From Cellvibrionaceae bacterium (lineage in GTDB: Bacteria > Pseudomonadota > Gammaproteobacteria > Pseudomonadales > Cellvibrionaceae), in contig JAGKXA010000065.1 in NCBI GenBank assembly GCA_021151615.1, positions 1 to 24,365 of the forward strand: a stretch of DNA of 24,365 nt, in the 5' to 3' direction. The notes beneath the pieces were generated by a model. The model ran no database searches. It had not been told where the DNA came from and saw only the letters and a list, made by a program, of their open reading frames with translations. Positions 7,834 through 15,304 of this stretch are shown one piece after another (position 1 is the stretch's first letter; each line of letters opens with the position of its first letter). The translations under genes and the position numbers were made by a program.

Positions 7834-10731
7834 TTAGAAGGAGTAGTTGGCGTTCAACATATAGGTTGGACCAAATTCACGGCGCGCAGTGACTATGCCC
7901 TGATCGCCTACATCTTCTTCGTCTTCATCGGTCAGGTTGGTACCTTGCAATGACAGACGCAAGCCATGCAGCGACTCCCAATCGGAATCAGAGAAATCGT
8001 AACTGATCTGGGCGTCAATTAACTGCACACCATTGCGCTTGGCATTTTCAATTTTGTTACTGCCACCGCGCTGATAGGTTGCGAAATCACTCCGGTCCGT
8101 ACCTGCGACACGCACTTCAAATCCACCGGTCGCGTAGTAAATGGTTAAGGAGTGAACCTCATCTGACTGACCGGGAATGGCGGAGTCATCATCCAGTTTG
8201 GCATCAATAAATGAGCTGGACGCAGCAAAACCGAAACCTTCCAGTGCATCGCTTAACAGGCTCAAGGGCACATTGGCAGTCAGCTCCCAACCATCCACTT
8301 TGCCTTTCAGGCCATCTTCAAAGGACGAGGAATAACCCAGGAATTGGGCGGGTGCAACCACAGTACCCGCCGTCAGGAACACATCATTGGGACCGTAGGT
8401 GCCATCGGTCTGCACCGTTTTGTTGTGGAACGCCGGTATGTAGTAGTTGGCTCCGCCATTGGTTGCATCGTTAGTAAAATCGATAACCGTCTGACCTTCG
8501 CGCGTCCAGTTGACCAGGTCTTTGTAGAAGTAGGTCAGGGAGATGTAGCCATCATCCGCAAAGTATTTTTCGTAGGCCAGATCGACATTATTGGACTCTA
8601 ACGGCCGCAAGCTGGGCGCCCCCTGGAACTTGGACCAGGGCGTGTCCGCGGTGTAATCCGTAGAGAGCAAAATATCGATGTTCTGATCGTACTTCACAAA
8701 ACCGGAGGCTTTCATTTGGTCGATACGCGCGCGGCTAATCGTTTTGGACGCCCCAAAGCGCACAAATTGGGATTCAGCCACTTCCGCGCTCAGGTTCAAG
8801 CTGGGCAGCACCTTGGTGTAGCTCGCTCCACCCTCGGCGGTACGTGTTGGATCCACACTGAAAGTCTCATCCACCAAGCCGGTATAACCGGTGGAGGCTT
8901 GATCGGTATCCACTACCTGCACCCCGGCATTACCCACCAGATTGATCCCGCTCACGTCCGTATTGATATCCGCTTGCAGGTAGAAGGTAGTCACCTCTTC
9001 AGTAACTACGTAGGAGTCGCCCAAGCGATCCGGCTCAAGATCCGCTGCCGAGGTTTGGTAGTAATAGCCGTCTTTGTAGGGGGCATAGCCATCATAGGCA
9101 ACTACCTTCCCCAATCCCGCCCAGGTTAAATCCGCGAGGCCGAAACGATATTTTTCAGGAATGACTTCATCCACTTTCCCGGTGCCATTGCCATAGGGAT
9201 AAGTCGGGGATGTAGCGAAGAAGCCATCGTTAATCTTGGATTTTTCACGATCACTAAAGTAGGCACCCAGGGTCACACCGGTGAAGAAGCCTGTGTCCAA
9301 CTCCGCGGCAATTTCGACCTTCACAGTGGTCAGGTCTTCGCTGAAACGCCCCGCATTAAGGAAACCGTCCTGCGCGTTTTCGTAGGTATATACACCGCCA
9401 CCAGCGGCCTTTTGCACATTCGAGGCAAACACATCAGCCTCAGCCGCCAGGGAGCCGCCCCAACCTTGCGGGCCGGTCAGCTTAATACTGTTAAAGTCAC
9501 TGAAATCCATGCCGGAGATGCCGGTGAAGTAGACACCGCCCTGACTCATTACAAAGTTACGTGACCCCAACTGCGCATTGGTCAGGGAGCCGGAGCGGCC
9601 CAGACCTGCATAACTTTCGCCACGGGTATCGGTTTTACTGGATTCGCTATCCGCGGCATCCAAATGGAAGGACCAGATTTCGTTGAATTTGTATTTGAGA
9701 TTTATGCCAACCGTTTTCAAATCGCCAAGAATTTCTTTGGGGTCAGTGCGCAATACCGGGTTGGCGTTGGCCTGAACTCCGGTAGCATCAAACTCCCCTG
9801 AACCCGCCGTAATACTGCCGACCGAGAAGGGTTCGATAAACCCGCGAATCACCCCGTAATCGCTGTAGTCGATGTCCAGGGCATCAACCACTATGTCCAA
9901 ATCTTCATTGGGGCGGTACTGGAAGATCGCGGAAACGGTATCGCGCTCCAACACCGATGAAATCGCCATAATGTCCAGGCCAGAGGGCACGTAACGGTCG
10001 CTGGCCGCATTTTTGTCATAACCCCAGACGCCATACTTGCGTTGGTTGGTGGGTGATTCAGTAGAGGCATAAGCCATGGCCAAACCAATTGTGTCATCGG
10101 CAAACTTGTGCGAAAAACCTATCGCGTAGCGATTGCCGTTGTCATCAAATTCAGGGTTATCCGAACCCTGGGAATTCAATTCGTAAGACCCGTTCAGGGT
10201 AACCGTGGGGGCAGAGTCCAATGGGCGCGCCGTACGCAAATCCACGGTTCCGCCAATTCCGGTAGTGGTCAATTTGGCTTCGGAAGATTTGTAGATGACT
10301 GCACCCGACATGATTTCAGAAGGGTATAAATCGTATTCAGCACCGCGGTTATCGCCAATACCGAGCAGTTCGCGACCATTCAGGGTGGTGCCAACAAAAT
10401 CCTCTTTGAAGCCGCGCACGGAAATACCGCTCACGCGCCCGCCTTTACGCTCGCCCGCCAAACCGGGTAAACGTGCCAAAGATTCAGCGATCGATGAGTC
10501 TGGCAACTTACCAATGTCCTCGGCCGCCAGCGCCTCTGATATGGAGGCGTTTTCCATCTTCATTGACTGTGCACGCATCAAGCTTGCGCGGATACCGGTC
10601 ACCATCACCTCTTCAACATCCGAGGCGGTTTCACTATTGGAATTTTGTGCATAGACCAGACCGGGACTCCCTGTGGCCGCTGCTACGGCCAGGGACAAAA
10701 TCGCAGGCTTGAATATGGTGTTGTGTTTCAT
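7834..10731 (-). CDS. TonB-dependent receptor (Caulobacter/Xanthomonas-type)
   Basis: This 965-residue outer-membrane receptor has a Sec signal peptide (about 1-29, ending VYAQ), a TonB-box-like segment EEVMVTGI (40-47), a plug domain (about 55-165, with LARLPG, VSVRGF-like ISVRGF and GTVDLRT) and a long beta-barrel ending in the aromatic-terminal strand NANYSF expected for outer-membrane insertion. Its size and N-terminal pattern fit the TIGR01782 group (TonB-Xanth-Caul), whose members are often sugar-oligomer transporters. The ribosome site GGAGAGAG precedes the ATG. Two CAACCGGTTG operators and a promoter lie upstream, and the LacI gene is next on the same strand. With GH97 close by, import of an alpha-glucan-type oligosaccharide is the simplest inference; the actual cargo could differ because halogenases also follow it. 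Confidence 0.95.
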   Translation of the reverse strand: MKHNTIFKPAILSLAVAAATGSPGLVYAQNSNSETASDVEEVMVTGIRASLMRAQSMKMENASISEALAAEDIGKLPDSSIAESLARLPGLAGERKGGRVSGISVRGFKEDFVGTTLNGRELLGIGDNRGAEYDLYPSEIMSGAVIYKSSEAKLTTTGIGGTVDLRTARPLDSAPTVTLNGSYELNSQGSDNPEFDDNGNRYAIGFSHKFADDTIGLAMAYASTESPTNQRKYGVWGYDKNAASDRYVPSGLDIMAISSVLERDTVSAIFQYRPNEDLDIVVDALDIDYSDYGVIRGFIEPFSVGSITAGSGEFDATGVQANANPVLRTDPKEILGDLKTVGINLKYKFNEIWSFHLDAADSESSKTDTRGESYAGLGRSGSLTNAQLGSRNFVMSQGGVYFTGISGMDFSDFNSIKLTGPQGWGGSLAAEADVFASNVQKAAGGGVYTYENAQDGFLNAGRFSEDLTTVKVEIAAELDTGFFTGVTLGAYFSDREKSKINDGFFATSPTYPYGNGTGKVDEVIPEKYRFGLADLTWAGLGKVVAYDGYAPYKDGYYYQTSAADLEPDRLGDSYVVTEEVTTFYLQADINTDVSGINLVGNAGVQVVDTDQASTGYTGLVDETFSVDPTRTAEGGASYTKVLPSLNLSAEVAESQFVRFGASKTISRARIDQMKASGFVKYDQNIDILLSTDYTADTPWSKFQGAPSLRPLESNNVDLAYEKYFADDGYISLTYFYKDLVNWTREGQTVIDFTNDATNGGANYYIPAFHNKTVQTDGTYGPNDVFLTAGTVVAPAQFLGYSSSFEDGLKGKVDGWELTANVPLSLLSDALEGFGFAASSSFIDAKLDDDSAIPGQSDEVHSLTIYYATGGFEVRVAGTDRSDFATYQRGGSNKIENAKRNGVQLIDAQISYDFSDSDWESLHGLRLSLQGTNLTDEDEEDVGDQGIVTARREFGPTYMLNANYSF

Positions 10732-10774
10732 GTCTCTCTCCTGTTGTGCTCTTTAGGCTGTAAGAAAATCTTTG

Positions 10775-10784
10775 CAACCGGTTG
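10775..10784. promoter_or_regulatory. LacI-family operator O1 at the receptor promoter
   Basis: CAACCGGTTG is a perfect 10-base palindrome with a central CG, as is usual for LacI-family operators. With flanks it reads TTGCAACCGGTTGTAA. On the minus strand it begins one base after the predicted -10 box, covering the expected transcription start, which suits repression by blocking polymerase. Confidence 0.75.
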
Positions 10785-10785
10785 T

Positions 10786-10814
10786 AATTTAGAGCACCCA
10801 AAGCCAAAAGCCAA
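10786..10814 (-). promoter_or_regulatory. Predicted sigma-70 promoter of the receptor gene
   Basis: On the minus strand, TTGGCT (10809-10814) and TAAATT (10786-10791) are separated by exactly 17 bases. The start of transcription would fall inside operator O1. This is motif matching by eye, without experimental support. Confidence 0.55.
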
Positions 10815-10898
10815 AAAAAGTTCCGTTTTTTTTGCTCTCGCTACAAAAGGTTACATTTTGATCAAAAAAAGCCCTTACCAATCTGATACCGACAGAAA

Positions 10899-10908
10899 CA
10901 ACCGGTTG
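10899..10908. promoter_or_regulatory. LacI-family operator O2 upstream of the receptor promoter
   Basis: This is a second perfect CAACCGGTTG, 124 bases centre to centre from O1, or about 11.8 helical turns. The distance would allow both sites to be bridged by a tetrameric or dimer-of-dimers repressor, but whether this protein forms such oligomers is not known. Confidence 0.7.
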
Positions 10909-11016
10909 CAATACACACCATTAAATAACATTGGTTACATTAGTTGTCATTTGAGAATAACTCGCATAGCAACTTGAGGCAGGTGTTGCACACGTAAAGA
11001 GAGGGGGAAAACAACG

Positions 11017-11045
11017 AAAAACGGCGCAGTAAAACGGCGCCGTTT
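11017..11045 (-). terminator. Rho-independent terminator after lacI
   Basis: AAACGGCGC (11019-11027) pairs perfectly with GCGCCGTTT (11037-11045) around a nine-base loop. On the minus strand it is followed by TTTTTCGTTGTTTT. It lies 21 bases after the lacI stop codon and separates lacI transcription from the receptor promoter. Confidence 0.75.
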
Positions 11046-11066
11046 AGTATCTACGAAGGGAGAAAT

Positions 11067-12101
11067 CTAGCTCTGGGTACTATTGCGAACGAGGATCTCG
11101 GTGGGCAGCAATCCGGAATCCACCCGCTCACCATCAATCATAGCGAGCAACTTTTCCACCATTAACCGGCCACCCTGCTCTCGATCCTGACGGATGGTGG
11201 TAATCGAGGGTGTGTAAAAGCGGGCCAGGGAAATATCGTCATAACCAACCACCGCCACATCAGTCGGCACGCGCAGGCCATGCTCGGTAAGCGAGTTAAT
11301 TGCCACCATGGCAATGGCATCGCTCAAGCAAAACAATCCATCAAATTTCTGCCCGCTGGCGATGAGCCGCTGCGTCGCCTCCCGGTGGCTATCGCGACCA
11401 ACCCCCAACGCCACTTCCAGCGCCGGATTTGGGGTCAGACCAGCATCCATAAGGGTTTTGCGGTACCCCTCATAACGCAATCGGCCTTCGGGGGTCGTCC
11501 AATCGCCGATAATCGCAATTTGCTGGCGGCCTATCTCCCGTAGATGACGAGAGGCCAAGGCCCCACCCAAATGGTTATCGCCGCCCACAGTGCAGTAGCG
11601 CTGGTCCGGCAACTTGGCACCCCAGACCACTACCGGCGTATTGCCATCCGCAATGCGGTTTAAGTCTTCATGGCAATCCGCTTGGCCGGCCACAATCAGG
11701 CCGTCGCAGTTGATGCGGCGCAAACCATCGTGGCCGCTGGCTACCGCATGCAAGCTCAAACCAGACAAGAGCATTTCGTGCCCTTGCTCAATCAGGCTAA
11801 AGGAGATGGAACCCAACAATTCCAGAAAAAACGGATCGGTAATTTGCCAGCGGGCTTCATCCGCCGAGGGAATAACAACGCCGATAGTGAGGGATTCTTT
11901 GAGCCGAAAATTGCGCGCCTGGGTATTCAGGCGATAGTTATGCTCCTTGGCCAGCGCCTGAATTTTCTCGCGGGTTTCCAAATTGACCAGCTCGCTGTTT
12001 TGCAATGCACGCGAAACAGTTGACTTGGAGACCCCCGCCATTTTCGCCAGATCCACCATTTTCAAGGCGGTTTTTTTTATCGTTGTGGTTTCTTTTTTCA
12101 T
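11067..12101 (-). CDS. LacI-family transcriptional regulator
   Basis: This 344-residue protein has an N-terminal helix-turn-helix (about 15-35: VDLAKMAGVSKSTVSRAL), the hinge region ARNFRLKES and a periplasmic-binding-protein-like effector domain (TIGVVIPSADEA, then VVGYDDISLARFYTPSITTIRQD, typical of the family). I start it at the ATG at 12101; a TTG at 12122 would add seven residues. The ATG at 12059 just before the DNA-binding helix is also possible. It is divergent from the GH97 gene and sits between it and the receptor gene. Palindromes beside both, and in front of lacI itself, indicate local control with autoregulation. The inducer is probably a sugar derived from the GH97 substrate (inference). 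Confidence 0.93.
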   Translation of the reverse strand: MKKETTTIKKTALKMVDLAKMAGVSKSTVSRALQNSELVNLETREKIQALAKEHNYRLNTQARNFRLKESLTIGVVIPSADEARWQITDPFFLELLGSISFSLIEQGHEMLLSGLSLHAVASGHDGLRRINCDGLIVAGQADCHEDLNRIADGNTPVVVWGAKLPDQRYCTVGGDNHLGGALASRHLREIGRQQIAIIGDWTTPEGRLRYEGYRKTLMDAGLTPNPALEVALGVGRDSHREATQRLIASGQKFDGLFCLSDAIAMVAINSLTEHGLRVPTDVAVVGYDDISLARFYTPSITTIRQDREQGGRLMVEKLLAMIDGERVDSGLLPTEILVRNSTQS

Positions 12102-12154
12102 CGCCAGCCACTCGTTGAGCAATTCAGCGGAATGCGCCGCTGCTTCAAATTGGC

Positions 12155-12183
12155 ATCATAGTTTGTTTTCCGGGCATTCACCA
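12155..12183 (-). promoter_or_regulatory. Possible lacI promoter
   Basis: On the minus strand TATGAT (12155-12160) is a one-mismatch -10 box. The -35 region 17 bases upstream (TGGTGA) is poor. The operator at 12186-12195 lies directly upstream of this -35 region, so the regulator could affect its own transcription. Confidence 0.4.
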
Positions 12184-12197
12184 TACAACCGGTTGTA
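12184..12197. promoter_or_regulatory. LacI-family operator O3 between lacI and GH97 genes
   Basis: TACAACCGGTTGTA is a perfect 14-base palindrome containing the same CAACCGGTTG core as O1 and O2. It is in the divergent region, so it may serve lacI, the GH97 gene or both. For GH97 it lies about 30 bases upstream of the predicted -35 box. Confidence 0.72.
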
Positions 12198-12216
12198 AAT
12201 CGGGATGATATCCATC

Positions 12217-12230
12217 GGCAAGCACTTGCC
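12217..12230. repeat. Inverted repeat overlapping the GH97 promoter
   Basis: GGCAAG-CA-CTTGCC is a perfect 6+6 inverted repeat whose right arm overlaps the predicted -35 box of the GH97 gene. It differs from the CAACCGGTTG sites and could bind a second regulator; chance is also possible. Confidence 0.4.
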
Positions 12231-12254
12231 CCAACTTAATAACACTGGTTTAAT
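12226..12254 (+). promoter_or_regulatory. Predicted sigma-70 promoter of the GH97 gene
   Basis: TTGCCC (12226-12231) and TTTAAT (12249-12254) are 17 bases apart. The start codon of GH97 follows at 12316, leaving a leader of roughly 55 bases. Confidence 0.45.
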
Positions 12255-12315
12255 TAGTTGCAAAAAAACGCTCGTTTTACTTTCCGGCAACTGCGATGCA
12301 GTGCAAGGGGCTCTG

Positions 12316-14355
12316 ATGAAACACCTGTATTCCAAGCTTGCAATGGGGCTGGTCCTGATACTTTTGATTTTACCTAGCCTGGCGGACACCACCCAAAGCT
12401 ACCAGTTACGGTCGCCCGATAATTCGTTGGAGGTGCAGTTGGAGGTGCGCCCGGAAGGGGTGTTCTATAGCCTAAGTTACCAGCGCAGATCAGTAGTAAA
12501 GCCCTCTCGCCTGGGGCTCACGCTTAAAGGCCAAGACCCGCTGGCGGGCGGACTCAAGGTCCATAAACACAGCGAGCGCGAGGTAAACCAGCAATGGCAG
12601 CAACCCTGGGGCGAACAACAGACCATTAGCGAGCACTATCGTGAGCTTCGCCTGGAACTTACCGAAACCAGCGCAAAGCCCCGGCGCTTAAATCTGGTGA
12701 TGCGCGCGTTTAACGATGGTATCGGCCTGCGCTACGAGCTACCTGATCAGCAGCACCTGAAGAATTTCGTGATCGAGGACGAGCTGACGGAGTTCGTATT
12801 GGCCGAAAACAACCACACCTGGTGGCTTCCCGCCTACCGCAACTGGGGGCCAGAATATCAATACCTGAAATCGGCACTCAGTTCGGTCGATGTGGCTTTC
12901 ACCCCTATTACCCTGGAAGCGCGCCATTACGCGTTGGCGATTCACGAAGCAGCGCTCGTGGACTACGCCAGCATGACACTGCGCTTGCAGGGCGATAACA
13001 CCAAAACGCTTAAGGTAGACCTGGTGCCTTGGTCTAACGGCGACAAGGTGCGCACATCTACCCCCATGAAGTCCCCTTGGCGCACCATTCAAATCGCGCC
13101 AAAAGCCATAGATCTGCTGAACTCTCACCTGACCCTGAACCTGAATGAAGCGCCCACACCCGAGGCGCTCGCCAATGCCGATCGCTACCTGAAACCGGGA
13201 AAGTACATGGGAATCTGGTGGGAAATGCACATAGGGGAAAAGGACTGGAGCCCGGGCCCCAAACAGGGCGCCACCACGGCGCGGGCTAAACAATATATCG
13301 ACTTCGCGGCGCAGCACGATATCAGTGGCCTGCTTATCGAAGGCTGGAATAAAGGCTGGGAGGGTGAATGGTGGCAGCGCCCGCCGACATTTATCTTTGA
13401 TCAACCCGTAGACGGGCTGAATTTGGAGGAGGTAGTGCGCTACGGCAAAGAAAAAGGCGTGGCCATCATCGGTCACCACGAAACCGCGGCGGGCATTGCC
13501 TACTACGAACAGCAAATGGAGTCAGCTTTTGGTTACTACCAAAAGCTCGGCATCCACAGCGTAAAAATGGGCTACGTGGGTAAGCGTATCGACGGTGACC
13601 AGTGGCACCACGGCCAATACATGGTGAACCATTTCCAGCGGCTGGTGGATACCGCCGCGCGCCATCAGGTGATGGTTAACGCCCATGAAACTGTGACCGA
13701 TACCGGCCTGCGCCGGACCTATCCAAACTTGATGACCCGGGAGTGTGTGCGCGGCATGGAGTACAACGGCGGTAGCCCTGACAGCGGCAACCTGCCCGAT
13801 CACACCACCATCATTCCCTTTACCCGCGGCCTCTCCGGCCCTACTGATTTCACCCCCGGCATCTTCAATTTCGACTACCAAAAATATCGCCCCAATAACC
13901 GGGTTCCATCGACGCTCGCCAACCAGCTGGCGCTCTATGTGGTGATCTATAGCCCATTGCAAATGGTGGCAGACCTGCCGGAAAACTATGCCGGACATCC
14001 CGCCTTTCAATTTATCGACGATGTGCCCACTGACTGGCGCGAGAGCCGGGCCTTGCAGGGCGAGATAGGTGAATACTTGGTGGTAGCACGACAAGATAAA
14101 AACAGCGCCGACTGGTACCTGGGCGCAATCACCAACCAAAAAGCGCGCGCGCTCAGCGTAAAACTCGATTTTCTTCCGCCCGATGCTGACTTCGAGGCAC
14201 AGATCTATCGCGACGGTAAAGATGCAGACTGGGAAACCAATCCTGAGTCCTACGACATTGTCCGCCAGCGCGTGAATGCGAAAACTCATCTCCAGCTGGA
14301 TTTAAAACCGGGCGGCGGTACCGCTATACGGTTTAAAAAAACGCTAGTTGATTAG
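12316..14355 (+). CDS. GH97 glycosidase, SusB-like inverting alpha-glucosidase type
   Basis: This 679-residue protein begins with a signal peptide (MKHLYSKLAMGLVLILL, cleavage near LADT). Its start at 12316 is supported by AAGGGG six bases upstream; the open frame extends to 12205 without a good start. An N-terminal beta-domain leads into the (beta/alpha)8 barrel with IWWEMHIGEKDW and LLIEGWNKGWE. The active-site glutamates line up with SusB of Bacteroides: Glu389 (GHHE, SusB Glu439), Glu458 (VNAHE, Glu508), Glu476 and Glu482 (Glu526, Glu532). At the place where retaining GH97 alpha-galactosidases carry a nucleophilic Asp it has KMGYVG, as in SusB. It is therefore expected to invert alpha-glucosidic bonds in the periplasm. 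Divergent from lacI, it should work on oligosaccharides imported by the neighbouring receptor. Confidence 0.93.
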   Translation: MKHLYSKLAMGLVLILLILPSLADTTQSYQLRSPDNSLEVQLEVRPEGVFYSLSYQRRSVVKPSRLGLTLKGQDPLAGGLKVHKHSEREVNQQWQQPWGEQQTISEHYRELRLELTETSAKPRRLNLVMRAFNDGIGLRYELPDQQHLKNFVIEDELTEFVLAENNHTWWLPAYRNWGPEYQYLKSALSSVDVAFTPITLEARHYALAIHEAALVDYASMTLRLQGDNTKTLKVDLVPWSNGDKVRTSTPMKSPWRTIQIAPKAIDLLNSHLTLNLNEAPTPEALANADRYLKPGKYMGIWWEMHIGEKDWSPGPKQGATTARAKQYIDFAAQHDISGLLIEGWNKGWEGEWWQRPPTFIFDQPVDGLNLEEVVRYGKEKGVAIIGHHETAAGIAYYEQQMESAFGYYQKLGIHSVKMGYVGKRIDGDQWHHGQYMVNHFQRLVDTAARHQVMVNAHETVTDTGLRRTYPNLMTRECVRGMEYNGGSPDSGNLPDHTTIIPFTRGLSGPTDFTPGIFNFDYQKYRPNNRVPSTLANQLALYVVIYSPLQMVADLPENYAGHPAFQFIDDVPTDWRESRALQGEIGEYLVVARQDKNSADWYLGAITNQKARALSVKLDFLPPDADFEAQIYRDGKDADWETNPESYDIVRQRVNAKTHLQLDLKPGGGTAIRFKKTLVD

Positions 14356-14388
14356 CGGACTGAATTACTTTCTTTATGCGTATTTTTT

Positions 14389-14427
14389 CGGGTTAGATTG
14401 CACTTGTGAGCAAAGTATTCTAACCCG
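14389..14427. repeat. Inverted repeat after the GH97 gene
   Basis: CGGGTTAGA (14389-14397) is repeated inverted as TCTAACCCG (14419-14427) around 21 bases. No T-run follows on either strand, so it is not a typical terminator. The 267-base gap 14356-14622 otherwise holds a lone TTGACC (14488-14493) without a convincing -10 box and a small CCCGC/GCGGG hairpin (14531-14550) in the leader of the next gene. Confidence 0.4.
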
Positions 14428-14622
14428 TACAAATAAGCAGAAAAATCGCGTAAAAAGCGCGCGTAACCGTTTTCAAATTTACAAATATTGACCCCTCTTA
14501 ACTGAGCCGACAACTAGACTTGTGGACAAGCCCGCCTAAAAAGAAGCGGGTAGAAACTCCGTGTTTGCCTATGCACCTGACAGCAACTGAGCAACACACA
14601 ACAATAATTCCAGAGGCTCTAC

Positions 14623-15243
14623 ATGAACAACGCGCCCCAGTTAATTCCCTCGGTTGTGGCAGACTTGGCCGCTTCACCCGATATAGATTCAGCCCGCCGC
14701 ACCGCCATTAAACAAGTCGCGGCTATTTGCGGCCTCGCGCTATCCGCCAGTTCGCTCTCGGCGCTCGCCACCGTGGTTACGCCACCCACCGATATGAATC
14801 GCAGCAAGCAAACACTGCTCGACAAAGATCAATTGGCGCTGGTGCGCGAACTGGGTGAAATGATTATTCCCACTACCGACACACCCGGCGCCATTGCCGC
14901 CGGCGTGCATGACTTTATTAATCACTTCACCGTTTACTGCGCGACTAAAGAGGAGCAGCAAGGTCTGCTGGATTTTTTGAATCGCCTGAATAACAACACT
15001 CCCTTCCTGCAACTTGGCAAGCAACAACAAATTGACTTGCTTAACAACATGGAGCAAGCCAAAAACGGCTTCACTCAAGCTGACCGCAGCAACTTCAAAC
15101 AGTTTAAAGCCCTGGTGTTATTTGGTTACTACACCTCCGAAATTGGTGCTTCACAGGAACTGGCTTACCTCGCCATTCCCGGTGGTTACAAAGGCAATTT
15201 TAAATTTAAAGAGATAGGTAAAGCCTGGGCACTTCCACAATAA
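14623..15243 (+). CDS. Gluconate 2-dehydrogenase subunit 3 family protein (Tat-signalled)
   Basis: This 206-residue protein has a twin-arginine type leader: Arg25-Arg26 in SARRTAIKQ followed by a hydrophobic stretch (about 31-49) ending SALA. The mature part carries the pattern of the small subunit of membrane-linked GMC dehydrogenases (LVRELGEMIIPTTDTPGA, then GYYTSEIGASQEL). In such enzymes the small subunit exports the folded flavoprotein as a hitchhiker and may help assembly. The GMC gene follows 61 bases later and itself has no signal peptide, which fits this arrangement. AGAGG precedes the start. Relatives include LacA of Caulobacter, needed for growth on lactose through 3-keto sugars. 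Confidence 0.88.
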   Translation: MNNAPQLIPSVVADLAASPDIDSARRTAIKQVAAICGLALSASSLSALATVVTPPTDMNRSKQTLLDKDQLALVRELGEMIIPTTDTPGAIAAGVHDFINHFTVYCATKEEQQGLLDFLNRLNNNTPFLQLGKQQQIDLLNNMEQAKNGFTQADRSNFKQFKALVLFGYYTSEIGASQELAYLAIPGGYKGNFKFKEIGKAWALPQ

Positions 15244-15304
15244 TTTTTTGCGCACTTGCTTTGCCTAACCTTTTTTAATCTCTATTTCCTGCGAAGTAAA
15301 TTCC

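Larger units (their letters stand above)
10732..11066. other. Regulatory intergenic region, TonB receptor to lacI
   Basis: This 335-base stretch has no gene. It holds the receptor promoter (10786-10814), two operator palindromes (10775-10784, 10899-10908) and the lacI terminator (11017-11045), each listed separately. The part between the two operators is rich in A-runs on the plus strand. Confidence 0.8.

Noticed and set aside
12072..12079. Run of eight T (A8 in the coding strand) near the start of lacI, a possible slippage switch
   Set aside because: It encodes ordinary Lys codons ahead of the DNA-binding domain, and runs this long are expected by chance; nothing else suggests phase variation.
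12739..14289. Two long open frames antisense to the GH97 gene (258 and 255 residues)
   Set aside because: They lie entirely within a clear glycosidase gene, show no recognisable domain or ribosome site, and are typical of antisense frames in GC-rich codon patterns.
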